Of a stretch of 64,000 nucleotides of DNA, positions 11,201 to 21,947 are shown piece by piece. The position numbers were made by a program, and so were the translations under genes. The number at the start of each line of letters is the position of its first letter. Positions within the stretch are counted from its first letter, which is position 1. The notes under the pieces are model-generated. The model was not told the origin of the DNA and did no database searches. It saw only the letters and a program-made list of their open reading frames with translations. The DNA is taken from NCBI GenBank assembly GCA_007115705.1, contig QXEO01000546.1:6722124-6786123 (forward strand). Reading direction: 5' to 3'. Source of the DNA: Dactylis glomerata (taxonomy: Eukaryota > Streptophyta > Magnoliopsida > Poales > Poaceae).

Positions 11201-11709
11201 TCTAGGCTCGCCAGCTTGGCTTTCTCTCTAGCGGCATCCCGCGCGTTGCTTGTCTGCTTGAGAAGTAGTGCTTGAACGTAAGGGTTCTGCACCCAGCTAC
11301 CTGACGGTGTTCCATCTGCTCCGGCATCTTGATCTTCTTCACCATGTCCGGCATCTTGATCTTCTTCACCATGTCCGGCATCTTGATCTTCTCCACCATG
11401 TCCGGCATCTTCTCCGCCTTCATCATGCCCGGGAAAATCTTCATCACCACCATACCCTTCCTCATCATTTCCCATTGCCGCTCCATGGATGTTGTCATCA
11501 TCTTCGTCACTTATCCACCGAGTGTAGCCATCCATGAAACCGCGAGAGAGCAGGTGGCTCTGCAGTTGTCCGGAATAAGGGTCGATATAGCACTTCAGTT
11601 TGCATTTGTGACACGGACACTTTATCTCCGTCTGGTTATTTCGAATCATGTCGTGCGTCGCGGCTTTCATATATCTTGCCACTGTGCCTTCATTCATCGA
11701 CCGGACCAT
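8213..11709 (-). pseudogene. CACTA-1 TNP2-type transposase (Transposase_21), inactivated
   Basis: Reading leftward from the ATG at 11709 (MVRSMNEGTV) the domains are: a Transpos_assoc-like N-terminus with CPCHKCK; an acidic linker with a three-fold repeat (EEDQDAGHG); a CPVC zinc-type motif; Transposase_21 with STDGLNPFG and the CIRCMDDT region; DUF4218 (KSHDCHVLMTQILPVAIRG, MMPFERMNGVIKGY); and DUF4216 (QAYDINGYTFYT, YYGRIEEIWEL). The frame is broken by TGA at 10822-10824 and by TGA at 10210-10212, each continuing in frame with a conserved protein afterwards, and by a 1-2 base frameshift near 8880. The stops look like CGA to TGA changes. The product would excise CACTA ends; this copy cannot make it. 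Confidence 0.88.
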
Positions 11710-11822
11710 GGTTGCCTGGTATACATATATATAGAGCAAGAGAATATCTTAGAACCGGCCAAATACACACATAGTCGTCCAAAAATTTTGGCATGACCTT
11801 GCCTAAAAATGGACCTATCCGT

Positions 11823-11882
11823 GGTGCCAAAATATACCGAAATGGAAGTAAATCAACATTTCGGCATAACAACATTGGCACC
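11823..11882. promoter_or_regulatory. Palindromic element upstream of the CACTA-1 transposase
   Basis: Outer arms GGTGCCAA/TTGGCACC and inner arms CCGAAAT/ATTTCGG surround GGAAGTAAATCAAC. It lies about 115 bp upstream of the ATG at 11709. Spacer and flanking sequence (GGCATGACCT about 30 bp to the left) match the palindrome at 5570-5624, while the arm bases differ in a paired way. Confidence 0.6.
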
Positions 11883-12309
11883 ATCGGTAAATCATCATAT
11901 TTGGATCCAAACAAATAAGAATTCATACATACAAACGTGTTCCGATGCCACAAGCATGCATACATACAAACAACAATGACACACCTACAAGCATACCCGT
12001 AGGGCATACAAACACCGATGCCACACACCGATGTCCTCATATTACTCACCTATTATAGACGATACCGCGACACGAGAGAACGAGAGAGTGTGTGTGGACG
12101 AGATAGTAATAAAGTGATATCTAAAGGTTAGTAGACATTGCACTCATATATCTACCAACCAAAGTAGCTTTAATAAGCTAAAATAGATGGAAGAATGGTG
12201 AAATTAGGTTGGGGAGGAGGAGGGGGACGACCAGATCTAGTGGTGAATGGAGGGGGAAGAAGGGGGGCAATGATTGGTGCTAGGTGGCTTCATGCCTTAA
12301 AAATAAGCA

Positions 12310-12702
12310 TCCCAGGTTACCCGTAGCGCATTGGGTAGACATGCGCTGCGGGTAGAGAACTTACTCGTAGCGCATGTGTACCAAATGCGCTACGGGTAAC
12401 CTGGGATTATGCCTATATGTCTCTCCTCAGCTTACCCGTAGCGCACCTTTTGTGAATGCGCTACGGGTAACACTAACTACCCGTAGCGCATTCTCAAAGG
12501 GTGCGCTACGGGTAAGCTGAGGGAAAACGGCCGTCTAGGTCTACGAATACCCGTAGCGCACGCTTGGCTCTCGTGCGCTGCGGGTAATGTGTATAGCAGC
12601 AGCGCACTATGCAGGGTGCGCTACGGCTAAATAGCCGCAGCGCACCACTTGCTGTATGCGCTACGGGTAAGTCTTCCACCTATAGCTGTTTTCCTAGTAG
12701 TG
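12310..12702. repeat. Right subterminal repeats and terminal inverted repeat of CACTA-1
   Basis: About 14 copies of a 12-mer (TACCCGTAGCGCA and its complement TGCGCTACGGGTA) in facing pairs, 12318-12672, followed by the CACTA terminus. These arrays are the binding sites for the element's subterminal DNA-binding protein. The element ends at G12702; the following AGA would be the 3-bp target duplication but its partner is not in the window. Confidence 0.88.
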
Positions 12703-13037
12703 AGATGGCATCTGTTTTGCCACTGATATGGGGCTTCAGCACAGACTGTCAAGAGCTGGTAACGATGGCAATGAGTAAGGTCAGAGATGGGTCGTCTCTC
12801 AGTCATCTGGTGGAGGACCTCCGTGATTTATTGTCGGCGGATGCCATGGTTGGCATTGTTAAGATTCCTAGAATTTGTAATACCTCTAGTCATGAATTAG
12901 CTAGATTTGGGATGTTAAACCATAGAACTCAATTTTCATTAGGAGATAGTCCGGATGATCTTCGGGATATTATCCTTCGGGATTGTAATACTCTATATCT
13001 ACTTAATATAATTCTTTTCCCCTGCAAAAAAAAAAGA
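12703..13037 (+). pseudogene. LINE 3' end with RNase H (RVT_3-like) remnant and A-run
   Basis: The frame reads DCQELVTMAMSKVRDGSSL, then RICNTSSHELARFGM and SPDDLRDIILRDC. This is the C-terminal pattern of the RNase H domain at the end of plant LINE polyproteins (a DCQELV strand and an N-x-x-xH-xLA-R-F motif). It stops at a TATATCTAC... 3' tail and an A-rich run at 13026-13037. The left side is cut by the CACTA-1 terminus, so CACTA-1 inserted into this copy. It could alternatively be a free-standing RVT_3 pseudogene. Confidence 0.65.
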
Positions 13038-13249
13038 AGAAGCCCAAATCTCCACGGAAAAAAAAGTCTTGATATGACGGATATAACTCAAATTTGCGGC
13101 AGCACCGTCATAGAAAACATACGTGCTCACGGCTTCAAAACTCCAAACTCCAGACCGGTCCAATAAATACCCAGCATGTTCATTGACAAAACGTGCAATC
13201 TATTAGGTTACCGATACATAGGTAGCCCAGAAGTTCGATCGATCGCATC
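13038..13249 (+). promoter_or_regulatory. Serpin promoter and 5' untranslated region
   Basis: A 212-bp interval separates the LINE A-run from the serpin ATG. It holds CCAATAAATA at about 13159-13168, a plausible TATA element about 85 bp upstream of the ATG. No longer promoter can exist without including transposon DNA. Confidence 0.5.
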
Positions 13250-14716
13250 ATGGCGGAAGAGGAAGGCAACCCTATGGCCTGCCGGCACGGGCAGGCGGCG
13301 CTGGCCGCGCGCCTGCTGAAGCGCGTCTCGGCCGGCAGAACCGGCCAAAACCTCATCTTCTCGCCGCTGTCCATGCACGTCGCGATCGCGCTCATGTCCG
13401 CCGGCGCCGCCGAGGACACGCTCGAGGAGATCCTGTCGATCGCCGGCGCTCCGTCGCGGGGCGACCTCGAGGCCTTTGTCAAGGGCGTGGTGGTGGAGCG
13501 CGTCCTCGCCGACAGGTCCGGCATCGGCGGGCCGTCCGTGGCGTTCGCGTGCGGCTCGTGGACAGACAAGTCGTTGCCGCTCAAGCCGACTTACCGCGAC
13601 ACCGTCGTCGGGACGTACAAGGGCGAGACGTGGGCTGTCGACTTCATAAACCATGTACAAAAATACATATCCCATCCTCTCTTTTATTGGTTCTCGAAAA
13701 AATAGATCTACACTAATACTTTTTTTGATATGATTTAGGAGAAAGTTATACTAAATTGTCTACATGAATATAGATTTGTGTTTTTTTGTTAAATTCTGAA
13801 ACTAAATCTTTGCTAAACATTTGAAAAAAAAAATTACTTTTGTGTGCAGCGAGTGGAGTCAAGAAAGCAGATCAACGCGTGGGTGGCCAAGGCGACGAGG
13901 AACCTCATCACGGAGGTCCTGGACCCGTATAAGCTAGGGAAGACCCTCCATGTGGTCGCCAACGCCATCTACTTCAAGGCCGAGTGGCACAACATCTTTG
14001 ACAAGGACCTCACCATTGACGAGGAGTTCCACTTGCTCGACGGCAGTACCATCGAAGACGTGTCCTTCATGCGGAGGAGGTGGAGGTGCTACCAGCAGAT
14101 CGCCTGCCACGACGGGTTCAGGGTGCTCCAGCTTCCATACAAGTCGTTTGACAACAACTCGCCGGGGTACAACTACAAGCTGCATAAGAACCTCCCGGAG
14201 TTCTCCATGTGTGTCTTCCTCCCTGACGAGCGCGACGGACTGTGGGGCTTGGTCGACAAGCTGACGTCACGCCCGGAGTTCCTAAAAGAGCACCTCCCGA
14301 CGAGCTACGTCCCCGTCGGCAAGTTCCGGCTGCCCAAGTTCAAGCTGACTTACATGGCCAGCATCCGTGGCATTCTCGAAGACGTGGGCCTCCGGTTGCC
14401 GTTCGATCGTTTCCTGGCGAACATGACCGGGATCGTCGGGGATGAGGAGTCGGGCACCGTGCCACTATGCGTGGACGATGTTGTCCACAAGGCTGTGGTG
14501 GAGATGAACGAGGAGGGGAGCGAGGCGGCCGCCGTGACTGTGGAGTCCGACGATGACCTAGGGTTCTCACTGTATGATTATGATGAGCCCACGCCAGAAC
14601 CTGAGCCAACTGTGGACTTCGTCGCTGACCACCCATTCGCGTTCTTCATCATCGAGGAGACGTCGGGCACCATTGTTTTCGCTGGACATGTGCTCGATCC
14701 TACAAAGGATGAGTAG
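13250..14716 (+). CDS. Plant serpin (serine protease inhibitor), two exons
   Basis: Exon 1 is 13250-13654 and exon 2 is 13850-14716, joined in phase 0 (donor CAT/GTACAA, acceptor TGTGTGCAG/CGA), giving 423 residues. The single intron lies just after the VDF motif, the usual place in plant serpins. Visible serpin signatures are NLIFSPLSMHVAIALMSAGA near the N-terminus, VANAIYFKAEW, the hinge EEGSEAAAVTV, and DFVADHPFAFFI...FAGHVLDP at the C-terminus. Serpins trap proteases by cleavage of the reactive loop followed by insertion of the hinge; the intact small-residue hinge suggests an inhibitor. The loop (about residues 356-390) is about 12 residues longer than usual and acidic/proline-rich; by hinge counting P1-P1' would be Leu-Gly. 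There is no signal peptide, so the product is probably cytosolic. GC-rich codons contrast with the AT-rich flanks. Confidence 0.9.
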
Positions 14717-15939
14717 CTAGGTTCGATCCACTTTGGACGTGAGATGTTCACAAGAGTTAGTTTAAGTTTTTAGGTGAATCTTTAGCATCATCCAACTATT
14801 ACAGATTATGTGTATGCAATCGTTATTGACTAGCTAGTATTACAAACTTTGGATTCGATCTTGGTTTTACATTAAAGTTCTTTGGTTATAGTATTATTTC
14901 TTTGACTTTGTTGTTCGGTTTTTTTTCGAAAAGGAGGTTATAGTATTATTTCATTGATTTTGCTAATTCATGATGGACCGAGAACTAACTTAGAGTTCAC
15001 CGGTGGCGTTGGATTTGCAGTTTATGCGATCTGTGACTTGTACCAACTTGAAGCTGCAAGTATAGGTTGCATCTGAAAGATTTAAACTAACAAGCGAAAA
15101 ACCTATTTGTTGCATCGGAACCATAATAGAATTAGTTCGGATAGGATTTTAAGAATGTTAAATATTTTCAATGACAATGAAGTCAAATGAATAGAATTTT
15201 CAACTGGATATTGAAGTAAAATGTCCATAGTGAACCCTTGTGATTTCTCTTGAAAAATTGATACTTCGTGCATGCTCACATGAAATTATGCCACGCGTAA
15301 GATCCTCATCTGATGCCCAGCAAATGTTATACCTGGTAATTTGTGTGTTATGCCTATGCTTCGAGATACTTTAGACATGGACTGTACCTCACAACACCCT
15401 CCACAAGACGTGTACCTTGGACATCAGATTGAGTTTCCATAGAGCAGTCTACATAAGTTATTTTATGATCGTCCCTTCATCTAGAGTCCGATGCTCATTG
15501 TTATTCACGAGAGCATAATACATCCGCTTTCTCGAGAGAACAGTACTTCATTTCTTCTGTATGGGCAGGTAGAAAAGAGAGGATGCGGCCTAGGCCTATC
15601 AGCATTAGCCGAAACCCTCCTCTTTGGTGGCAACTAGTTGTAGATTCCATTCATATTAGTATTTTATTTTTTAGCAGAAACCACACGATTTATTAAATTT
15701 CAGTAACCAAGGGTACATCATGTTAAACGCCGTGCATCTCTTGACACGGGGGTGTAGCGGCATTCCGTGTAGGCTTGATGCGAAATTACCGCAGCCTCAA
15801 CTCAGCATCGGTTGAGATGGTAATGGTAGGATGGAGTTCCTGGAGTCCTTCTGGGAATGGGCGGGGCAGCGGCGAAATCGCCAAAAATTGACGCGGTGAA
15901 GCAGAGTGGACGACTATGAGAGGAAGGGGAGGCAGTACT

Positions 15940-16085
15940 GTTTGAGTAGCTTTTTTTCCCTAAATGCGCTAAAAAATAATTCGCAGCATACTGTTTGCAT
16001 CCTTTTAAAAAATGTGTTTGTGCTCTTATTTTTTTTAGCACTAGATTTTTTTGAGTAGCTTTTTTTAGCACCAGATGCTCTTAGC
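15940..16085. repeat. Possible MITE remnant
   Basis: GAGTAGCTTTTTTTCCCTAAATGCGCT at the left and TTTTTTAGCACCAGATGCTCTTAG at the right (cores only) carry the AGCACCAGATGCTC type of end found on short grass transposons, with an internal TTTTTTTAGCACTAGA copy. The left partner is poor, so the boundaries are uncertain. Confidence 0.3.
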
Positions 16086-17255
16086 TGTATACTCCCTTTG
16101 ATAAAAAATAGAGTATCGTTGATTTTATGCTAACTTACTGAGTTAAGTTAGTTCAAATCATCAGCACTTTTTTCAATTTTAAAAAGTATCCCCTTTGATC
16201 AGAAATAAGTGTTGGTCGAGACTTATTTTACAATGGGCTATTCAGTTTGCAGTCACCAAGTTCCTTGCCACAGGCTCACAGGTGCCTTTCTTCGCTGCAA
16301 TCACCCTGCGGGTCCAAAAGTTCTTATCAAATAGCTCAGAGGGTCTTTTTTGGGTCAAATTTGTTTGAGCCCAAATCATAGTGTTTGAATTGGGGAGAAA
16401 ACATTTGAACTCATAATTCCCGTTCCGCTGCCGCTTGTTGAGCCCACCTTGTCAGGTTTACCCGTTATTCTAATAGAACTTGATTTTGTCAGCGTTAGAG
16501 TTCCGTTGCCACCGTCTTCTTCCCTGTTCTGTCGTCCTCCCCTGTTCTGTCCGCCCGCCCAGCTCGCCGTCGACCCCTCGCCGTCGCTACGCCGGAATCG
16601 ACCTCGTCGTTGCTTCGCCGGAATCGAGCTCCCCGTCGTTGACACCACCCTGGTGCTAGGATCTCCCACATAGTGGCAAGGGCTCCCCAGGTCGCAGTTC
16701 CGGCTCCTCCCTTCCCCCAAAGATCTGAGCTCCCCAGATAGGAGATCTAGAATCGCTCCCTCTAATGTCTCTAATGACGATGACACCTATGGAAGCGTGG
16801 CAATCTTAGAGGAGATCGGCTAGCTGTCTCTAATGGCGGCGGTGGCCGTTCCTGTGGACTTGGTGGCGGAACCTCATGAACATCTAGTTTCTTGTTATGT
16901 TAATTTTCACCAAATTCATCTCTGTAAATGCGAATCTCAAAAATGAAGAACAATAAATGTAGATTTCAGATCTGAAATTAAAGGAGAAACACTAAATCTG
17001 AAAGTTCATAATATTTGGTTGCTTCAAACTTACAGAAGCTAGTTAGTAACATAAAAGGCGGCTTTAGCCTTGTCTATACAAAAGCTATTCTTCAGAGTTA
17101 GTCTAACACTAACTGTACTTAACTGAAGAAACTAGGGGAGAGCAGCCTTCATGGAAGTTGGCATACCAAAATGCTGTGAAGGGCTAAATTCATTGCTAAA
17201 TCAACCGGAACTGAACGATTTCCCTTCCCGCCTAACTCCTGCTGCTTTTCTCCAT

Positions 17256-17624
17256 TCAGCATGCACGTCGTGGCTTCCCCTTCCTCGGGCGGCTACGCTC
17301 GCCCTTGGGTGCGGGGGAAGAGGGCTTTCCGCGCTCGCCCTTGGGGGAGGAGGGCTTTCCGCGCTTCTGGCGGAAAAGCGTCTGGTTGAACCTGATCAGC
17401 AGCGCCGCCACGAGGCATTCTTCAAATGAGTAGTAAGACAGCTCTTGATAGGGGTCGTATTTCCTGGTGAACCACAGTCGCAATGATAAATCAGTGTAGT
17501 TGTGGTTCACCGGCGGCGCATAAACACGCCATATCGTAGATCTCGATATGGACCGCTTCCTCGCCCACAGGGCAGCTTTGAAGTATCCAACACATGTGAC
17601 AAAAAATTCAATAGACTGGCGCAA
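17256..17624 (-). other. Unrecognised ORF of about 120 codons, possibly a gene fragment
   Basis: Read leftward it contains an aromatic-rich segment (VYAPPVNHNYTDLSL, YDPYQELSYYSFEECLV) and a basic tail with a short repeat (KPSSPKGER, KPSSPAPKGER). The segment has more protein character than neighbouring random frames, but I recognise no family, and the right end meets the Tat element. It may be part of a captured or decayed gene. Confidence that it is coding is low. Confidence 0.25.
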
Positions 17625-17699
17625 ACCTTCGGCATGACAACAGAGTATGCGAGACTAAAAGGCGAAACCGACCACAATGTGCTACCCGACGTCAGGCGA

Positions 17700-20600
17700 T
17701 CCCTGCCAGATTAGGCTTTCGATGCAACTCAAGACTCAAAGAAAATCCAGGTCCACCCTACGGACCCGAACAAGACTACTTCTATAGCAGTAAACCTGGA
17801 TCCCGTATAGGAAAGCGCACTCGTCGAGTTCCTCCGTGAACGCTGGGAAATCTTCGCCCGGTGTCCTTCGGACATGCCAGGGGTTCCCAGGGAACTCGTC
17901 GAGCATGCACTAAACGTCGATCCCAAAGTGAAGCCAGTCAAACAACCATTGAGGATATTTGATGAACCCAAAAGGAAAGCAATAGCATCCGAGCTACACA
18001 GACTCGAAAACGCAGGGTTCATCCAAGAAATCAAAACATCGACTTGGCTATCTAATCCAGTTATAGTCCCCAAGAAAAACACAGATGTGCAAAGAGTGTG
18101 TGTCGACTATACATCTCTCAACAAGCACTGTCCAAAGGATCTCTTCCCTCTACCTCGCATTGATCAGATAATTGACTCAACAGCAGGGTGCGCAAGGCTT
18201 TCCTTCCTAGACGCATACTCTGGCTACAACCAGATAAATTTGAAGAAAGAAGACGAGGAAAAAACAGCTTTCATAACACCTTATGGCGTGTTCTGCTACC
18301 AAGTCATGCCTTTCGGCCTAAAAAACGCAGGAGCAACCTACCAGAGGATGATGCAAAACTGCCTCGGAAGTCAAATAGGACGAAACATCCAAGTCTACAT
18401 CGACGACGTGGTCATTACCACAAGAAAAGAGGAGTCACTAATCAGTGATTTAGCAGAGACCTTCGACAACTTAAACAGGTACAAGCTCAAGCTCAACCCG
18501 ACAAAATGTTCTTTTGGGGTATCTGCAGGACAACTCCTGGGATTCCTGGTATCTGCAAGAGGAAAAGAAGCAAATCCAGAAAAGATCCAAGCAATATTAA
18601 CGATGGGTAAGCCCACAAAGCTGCACAACGTACAGAAGCTCGCAGGACGCGTTGCGGCACTAAGTCGATTCGTTGCAAGACTAGGAGAAAAAGCGCTCCC
18701 TTTCTATGCATTGATGAAAAAATCAGATGACAAATTTGAGTGGACAGAAGAAGCGGACACAGCCTTCGCGCAACTCAAAAAGGTGCTTTCCACACCACCG
18801 GTATTGGTCGCGTCAAAAGAAAAGGAGCCACTACTACTATATATTGCAGCAACGCATCAAGTGGTAAGTACAGTATTGGTAGTCGAAAGAAGTGAAGAGG
18901 GAAAAGCTCACGGTGTCCAGAGGCCAGTATATTTCATTAATGAAGTACTCTCTCCAACAAAACAGAGGTACCCGCATTATCAAAAGCTCGCATATAGTGT
19001 TTTCACAACAGAAGGAAACTACGACAATATTTTGCGGTGCACCCAATTATAGTGGTTAACGAAGCACCACTGTCTAATATATTGAATAACCCTTCAGTAA
19101 CAGGATGTGTCTCCTTATGGGGAATAGAGCTATCACCCCTGGACATCACGTATGAAAAGCGAAAGGCGATCAAATCACAAATCCTACCAGACTTCACGGC
19201 AGAGTGGTTGGAGTTACAAAGTGCAGGACCGCCAGATTTATCGAGTGTGTGGACAATGTACTTCGACGGTTCAAAAAGAGTCCGAGGCACAGGAGCAGGA
19301 GTAGTCCTGATATTACCACAAGGTGACAAATTGAAGTATGTGTTAAGGATGAGTTTTCCCCAAGCTTCCAACAATGAAGCCGAATACGAGGCGCTACTTC
19401 ATGGGATGAAAATGGCCAAAGCGTGCGGAGCAACTCGACTGAAAATATTTGGAGACTCGAATCTCGTTGTCCAACAAGTAATGAACAAATGCGACGCCAT
19501 CAGCGACAACATGACAGCATACAGAAACTTATATTACTACCTCGAAGGAACATTCGATGGATGCGAAGTTTCGCACATCAGCAGAGCCAGTAATGAGGAA
19601 GCCAACAATTTAGCAAACATCGGGTCCCAATGCTTGCCCGTACCGCAAGGAGTCTTTTGGGAAGAAATCATAGAAAGATCAATAAAAAACAGCAAAATCT
19701 CAACTATAGAGCAACAAGGTCAGCACCAAGCAACATGCTCGGGGGCTGAAAAAGTAAGTGCAGCTGAACCAGAAGAAGTTATGATGATAGAAGAAACTTG
19801 GATGCAGCCATATTTGGCGTACATGATAAACAAAATACTACCCAAAGATACGATAGAAGTAAAAAGGATAATACGACGATCCAAGGCTTTCGTCGTGTTA
19901 CAAGAAAAATTGTACAAGAAAAGTATATCAGGCATCTTGCAACGATGCGTCACTCCTCAAGAAGGACAAGAAATCTTAAAAGATATCCACGCAGGAGTGT
20001 GTGGACACCACGCGAGCAGCAGAGCCATTGCAGCCAAAGCTTTTCGTGTAGGGTTTTACTGGCTCACAGCCATTGAAGACGCAAAAGATATAGTAAGGAA
20101 GTGCGAGGCCTATCAACGCTTCGCATCTCGGCCACACGCGCCAGCAGTAGAATTACAACCAATACCATTATCCTGGCCCTTTGCGCAATGGGGTCTCAAC
20201 ATGGTAGGAAAATTGCACAAATCTTGGCCAGGAGGGCACGTTTATATGCTGGTGGCAGTCGACAAATTCACTAAGTGGGTAGAAACAGCCCCAGTAACAA
20301 CCTAAGATTCTAAAGCCGCAATAAACTTCATCAAGTCCATAGTCTTTCGCTTCGGAGTACCACACAGCATAATCACAGACAACGGTACAAATTTCACGTC
20401 AAAGGAGTTCAAGGACTATTGCGAAGGATTGGGAATTAAATTGAAATTTGCATCTGTAGCGCATCCAAAGACAAACGGGCAAGTCGAAAAAGCCAATGGC
20501 TTAATATGCAGCGGGATAATTGGCACCCCTTGAGAAAGCCAAGCACGCTTGGGTAGATGAGTTACCCTCCGTGCTCTGGAGTCTACGAACTACACCCAAC

Positions 20601-21023
20601 GCAGCTACTCAAGAAACACCTTTCTTCCTGGTCCACGGTGTAGAAGCCATGCTTCCAGTCGAAATAACTCATGAAGCTCCAAGAATTGCGGCATATGATG
20701 AAGCAACTTCCACAGAAGCACTTCTGGATGATGTCAATGCACTTGACGAAGCAAGAGATTTAGCGCTCGCCAAAGCTACTCAGTATCAGCAAAATCTGCA
20801 AAACTACCACAGTAGTCGAGTTCGTCCACGATCTTTCATGGTGGGAGATCTAGTTCTACGACTCAAGCAAGATGGCCATGAAAACCTCGAGTCCCCATGG
20901 GTGGAACCTTACATTGTGACAGAAATGATACCAGGAGGAGCTTATCGACTACAAGACAAGAAAATGGGGCAAAACGAGTATAACCCGTGGAATGCAGAGC
21001 AACTACGACGGTTCTACGCATAG
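17700..21023 (+). pseudogene. Tat-lineage pol polyprotein (RT-RNase H-integrase), inactivated
   Basis: RT is readable from about 17874 with VYIDDVV at its active site and PFGLKNAGATYQRMM before it. A frameshift near 19010-19035 moves the reading into the next frame. There a second RNase H region (MYFDGSKRVRGTGAGVVL, NNEAEYEALLHGMK) is followed by integrase: a zinc-binding region with GHHASS but KCEAYQRF, where the second cysteine position is Tyr. In the core the first catalytic Asp position reads GLNMVG (Asn), while ITDNGTNF and GQVEKANG keep the other two acidic residues. TAA at 20303 and a frameshift near 20510 break it further before a C-terminal stretch ending RRFYA. It is clearly dead but structurally complete from RT onward. 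Confidence 0.88.
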
Positions 21024-21416
21024 GCGACATAAGGCGACAAAGGGTTCTTCGAGTTCTGACCTTCCGAACCCAGAACATGAGGCCATAGGTCGGGTTCCTT
21101 GAGTCAACTTGACAATACATGTAAATATTTTATTTTCCACTCAGGGGCTCAGACCCTCGAGTTGTACGAAATAAAAACAAAGTTATTATTGAGATCTGTG
21201 ATTATCTTTGACATATCACTAGGTTGTTCGCAACCCGACATTTGGCAGGAATGCACATGGTTCAGAGGAACCCGATAATATATTAAGTGAACACCTCAGA
21301 ACTACGATTCGTTCCCATGGTCTATTAATAAAGCAAGGACAATATATAATCCAATTACGACTACTTATTACAAATAATACGAGGAAGAACAAGTCGAACA
21401 AAAGGATTACATAAAT

Positions 21417-21947
21417 CTAGTGAAAGTGCACTTCAGCTTCATATTCTTTCTGGCACTGAGTGCCATCGTAGATCCTCACGTCAAACTTTGATGTTCCGAC
21501 GTGAAATTCAGAAGTCATAAAGAAGCCCTGGTGGAGGTCGTGGTCCTCTGCAAATTGTGACCAGCCTCCCCTGAAGTACTGCTCACCGACACCGTCGTAC
21601 CAGACCTCCACTTCATAGGGAGTTCCTCCCCCAGAGTGTTTGTGAAGAACAGCTTCCCGTAGTTCTCGCCCATCCATAAACTTGGTGAAATTCAGTGGCA
21701 GACGCTGAATCTCACGGCACTGCAGGCCGGCGATGCAGAAGAACGAGTAGAGTCTGGGCGGAGGAGAAGAAGCATTAGCAGAAGGAGCGCTTGGACCTGG
21801 TGCAGTAGAAGCCACCTTGGGTTTATTTTTTCTCCTGGCCGGACGGCCGGGGCGCCGCTTCATCGAAGCGGACGACGAAGCTACTGCAGCCTCGATGGAA
21901 GCTTTGTTTTTACTGCCGTGAGGGCGGCCGCGACCCTGTTTCTCCAC
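21417..21947 (-). CDS. Antisense ORF of the Tat element: AT-hook plus B3-like DNA-binding protein
   Basis: A 176-codon uninterrupted ORF on the strand opposite to pol, lying between integrase and 3' LTR. The N-terminal part has two AT-hook-type motifs (GRGRPHGSKNK and RRPGRPARRKNK). The C-terminal ~90 residues (from LPLNFTKFMDGREL through YFRGGWSQFAEDHDLHQG to FDVRIYDGTQC) have the strand pattern of B3-type domains. The first codon in frame is GTG; the first ATG is at 21863 (MKRRPGRP). A TTTCTTCTTTCCAG acceptor-like sequence just upstream, and TTATAAATA near 22100 on the same strand, suggest a spliced transcript with its own promoter. The role is unknown; Tat elements are known to carry antisense ORFs. 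Its integrity beside a ruined pol is notable. Confidence 0.6.
   Translation of the reverse strand: MEKQGRGRPHGSKNKASIEAAVASSSASMKRRPGRPARRKNKPKVASTAPGPSAPSANASSPPPRLYSFFCIAGLQCREIQRLPLNFTKFMDGRELREAVLHKHSGGGTPYEVEVWYDGVGEQYFRGGWSQFAEDHDLHQGFFMTSEFHVGTSKFDVRIYDGTQCQKEYEAEVHFH

Larger units (their letters stand above)
5004..12702 (-). mobile_element. CACTA-1: decayed CACTA (En/Spm) transposon, left end missing
   Basis: The right terminus ends in TTTTCCTAGTAGTG (reverse complement CACTACTAGGAAAA), the CACTA terminal signature, preceded by an array of ACCCGTAGCGCA motifs. Both genes read leftward: a TNP2-type transposase pseudogene (8213-11709) near the right end and a truncated second gene near the left. 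The left terminus is absent because element A interrupts or truncates it at ~5003-5030. Between the genes lie short tandem repeats, captured exons, a GC-rich block, internal copies of the subterminal motif and an AT-rich duplication. Confidence 0.88.
14717..17624. other. Intergenic DNA downstream of the serpin
   Basis: About 2.9 kb with no supportable gene. The serpin polyadenylation region is probably within 14760-14900 (for example ATTAAAG near 14872). A MITE-like end is listed separately. Around 16092 and 16188 two TACTCCCTTTGAT / TATCCCCTTTGATC sequences resemble Stowaway-type termini but no matching inverted partner is present. The block 16440-16680 is C-rich and gives only overlapping frames without protein character. 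Confidence 0.5.

Noticed and set aside
12609..13166. Single 185-residue gene spanning the CACTA-1 end and the RNase H remnant
   Set aside because: The N-terminal third is CACTA-1 terminal DNA; the frame is a chance read-through into the LINE fragment.
16085..16240. Complete Stowaway MITE
   Set aside because: Two CTCCCTTTGAT-like ends are in direct orientation without an inverted partner or TA duplication.
16376..16786. 136-codon frame downstream of the serpin
   Set aside because: Overlaps a plus-strand frame in the same C-rich stretch; neither has domain features or splice/promoter support.
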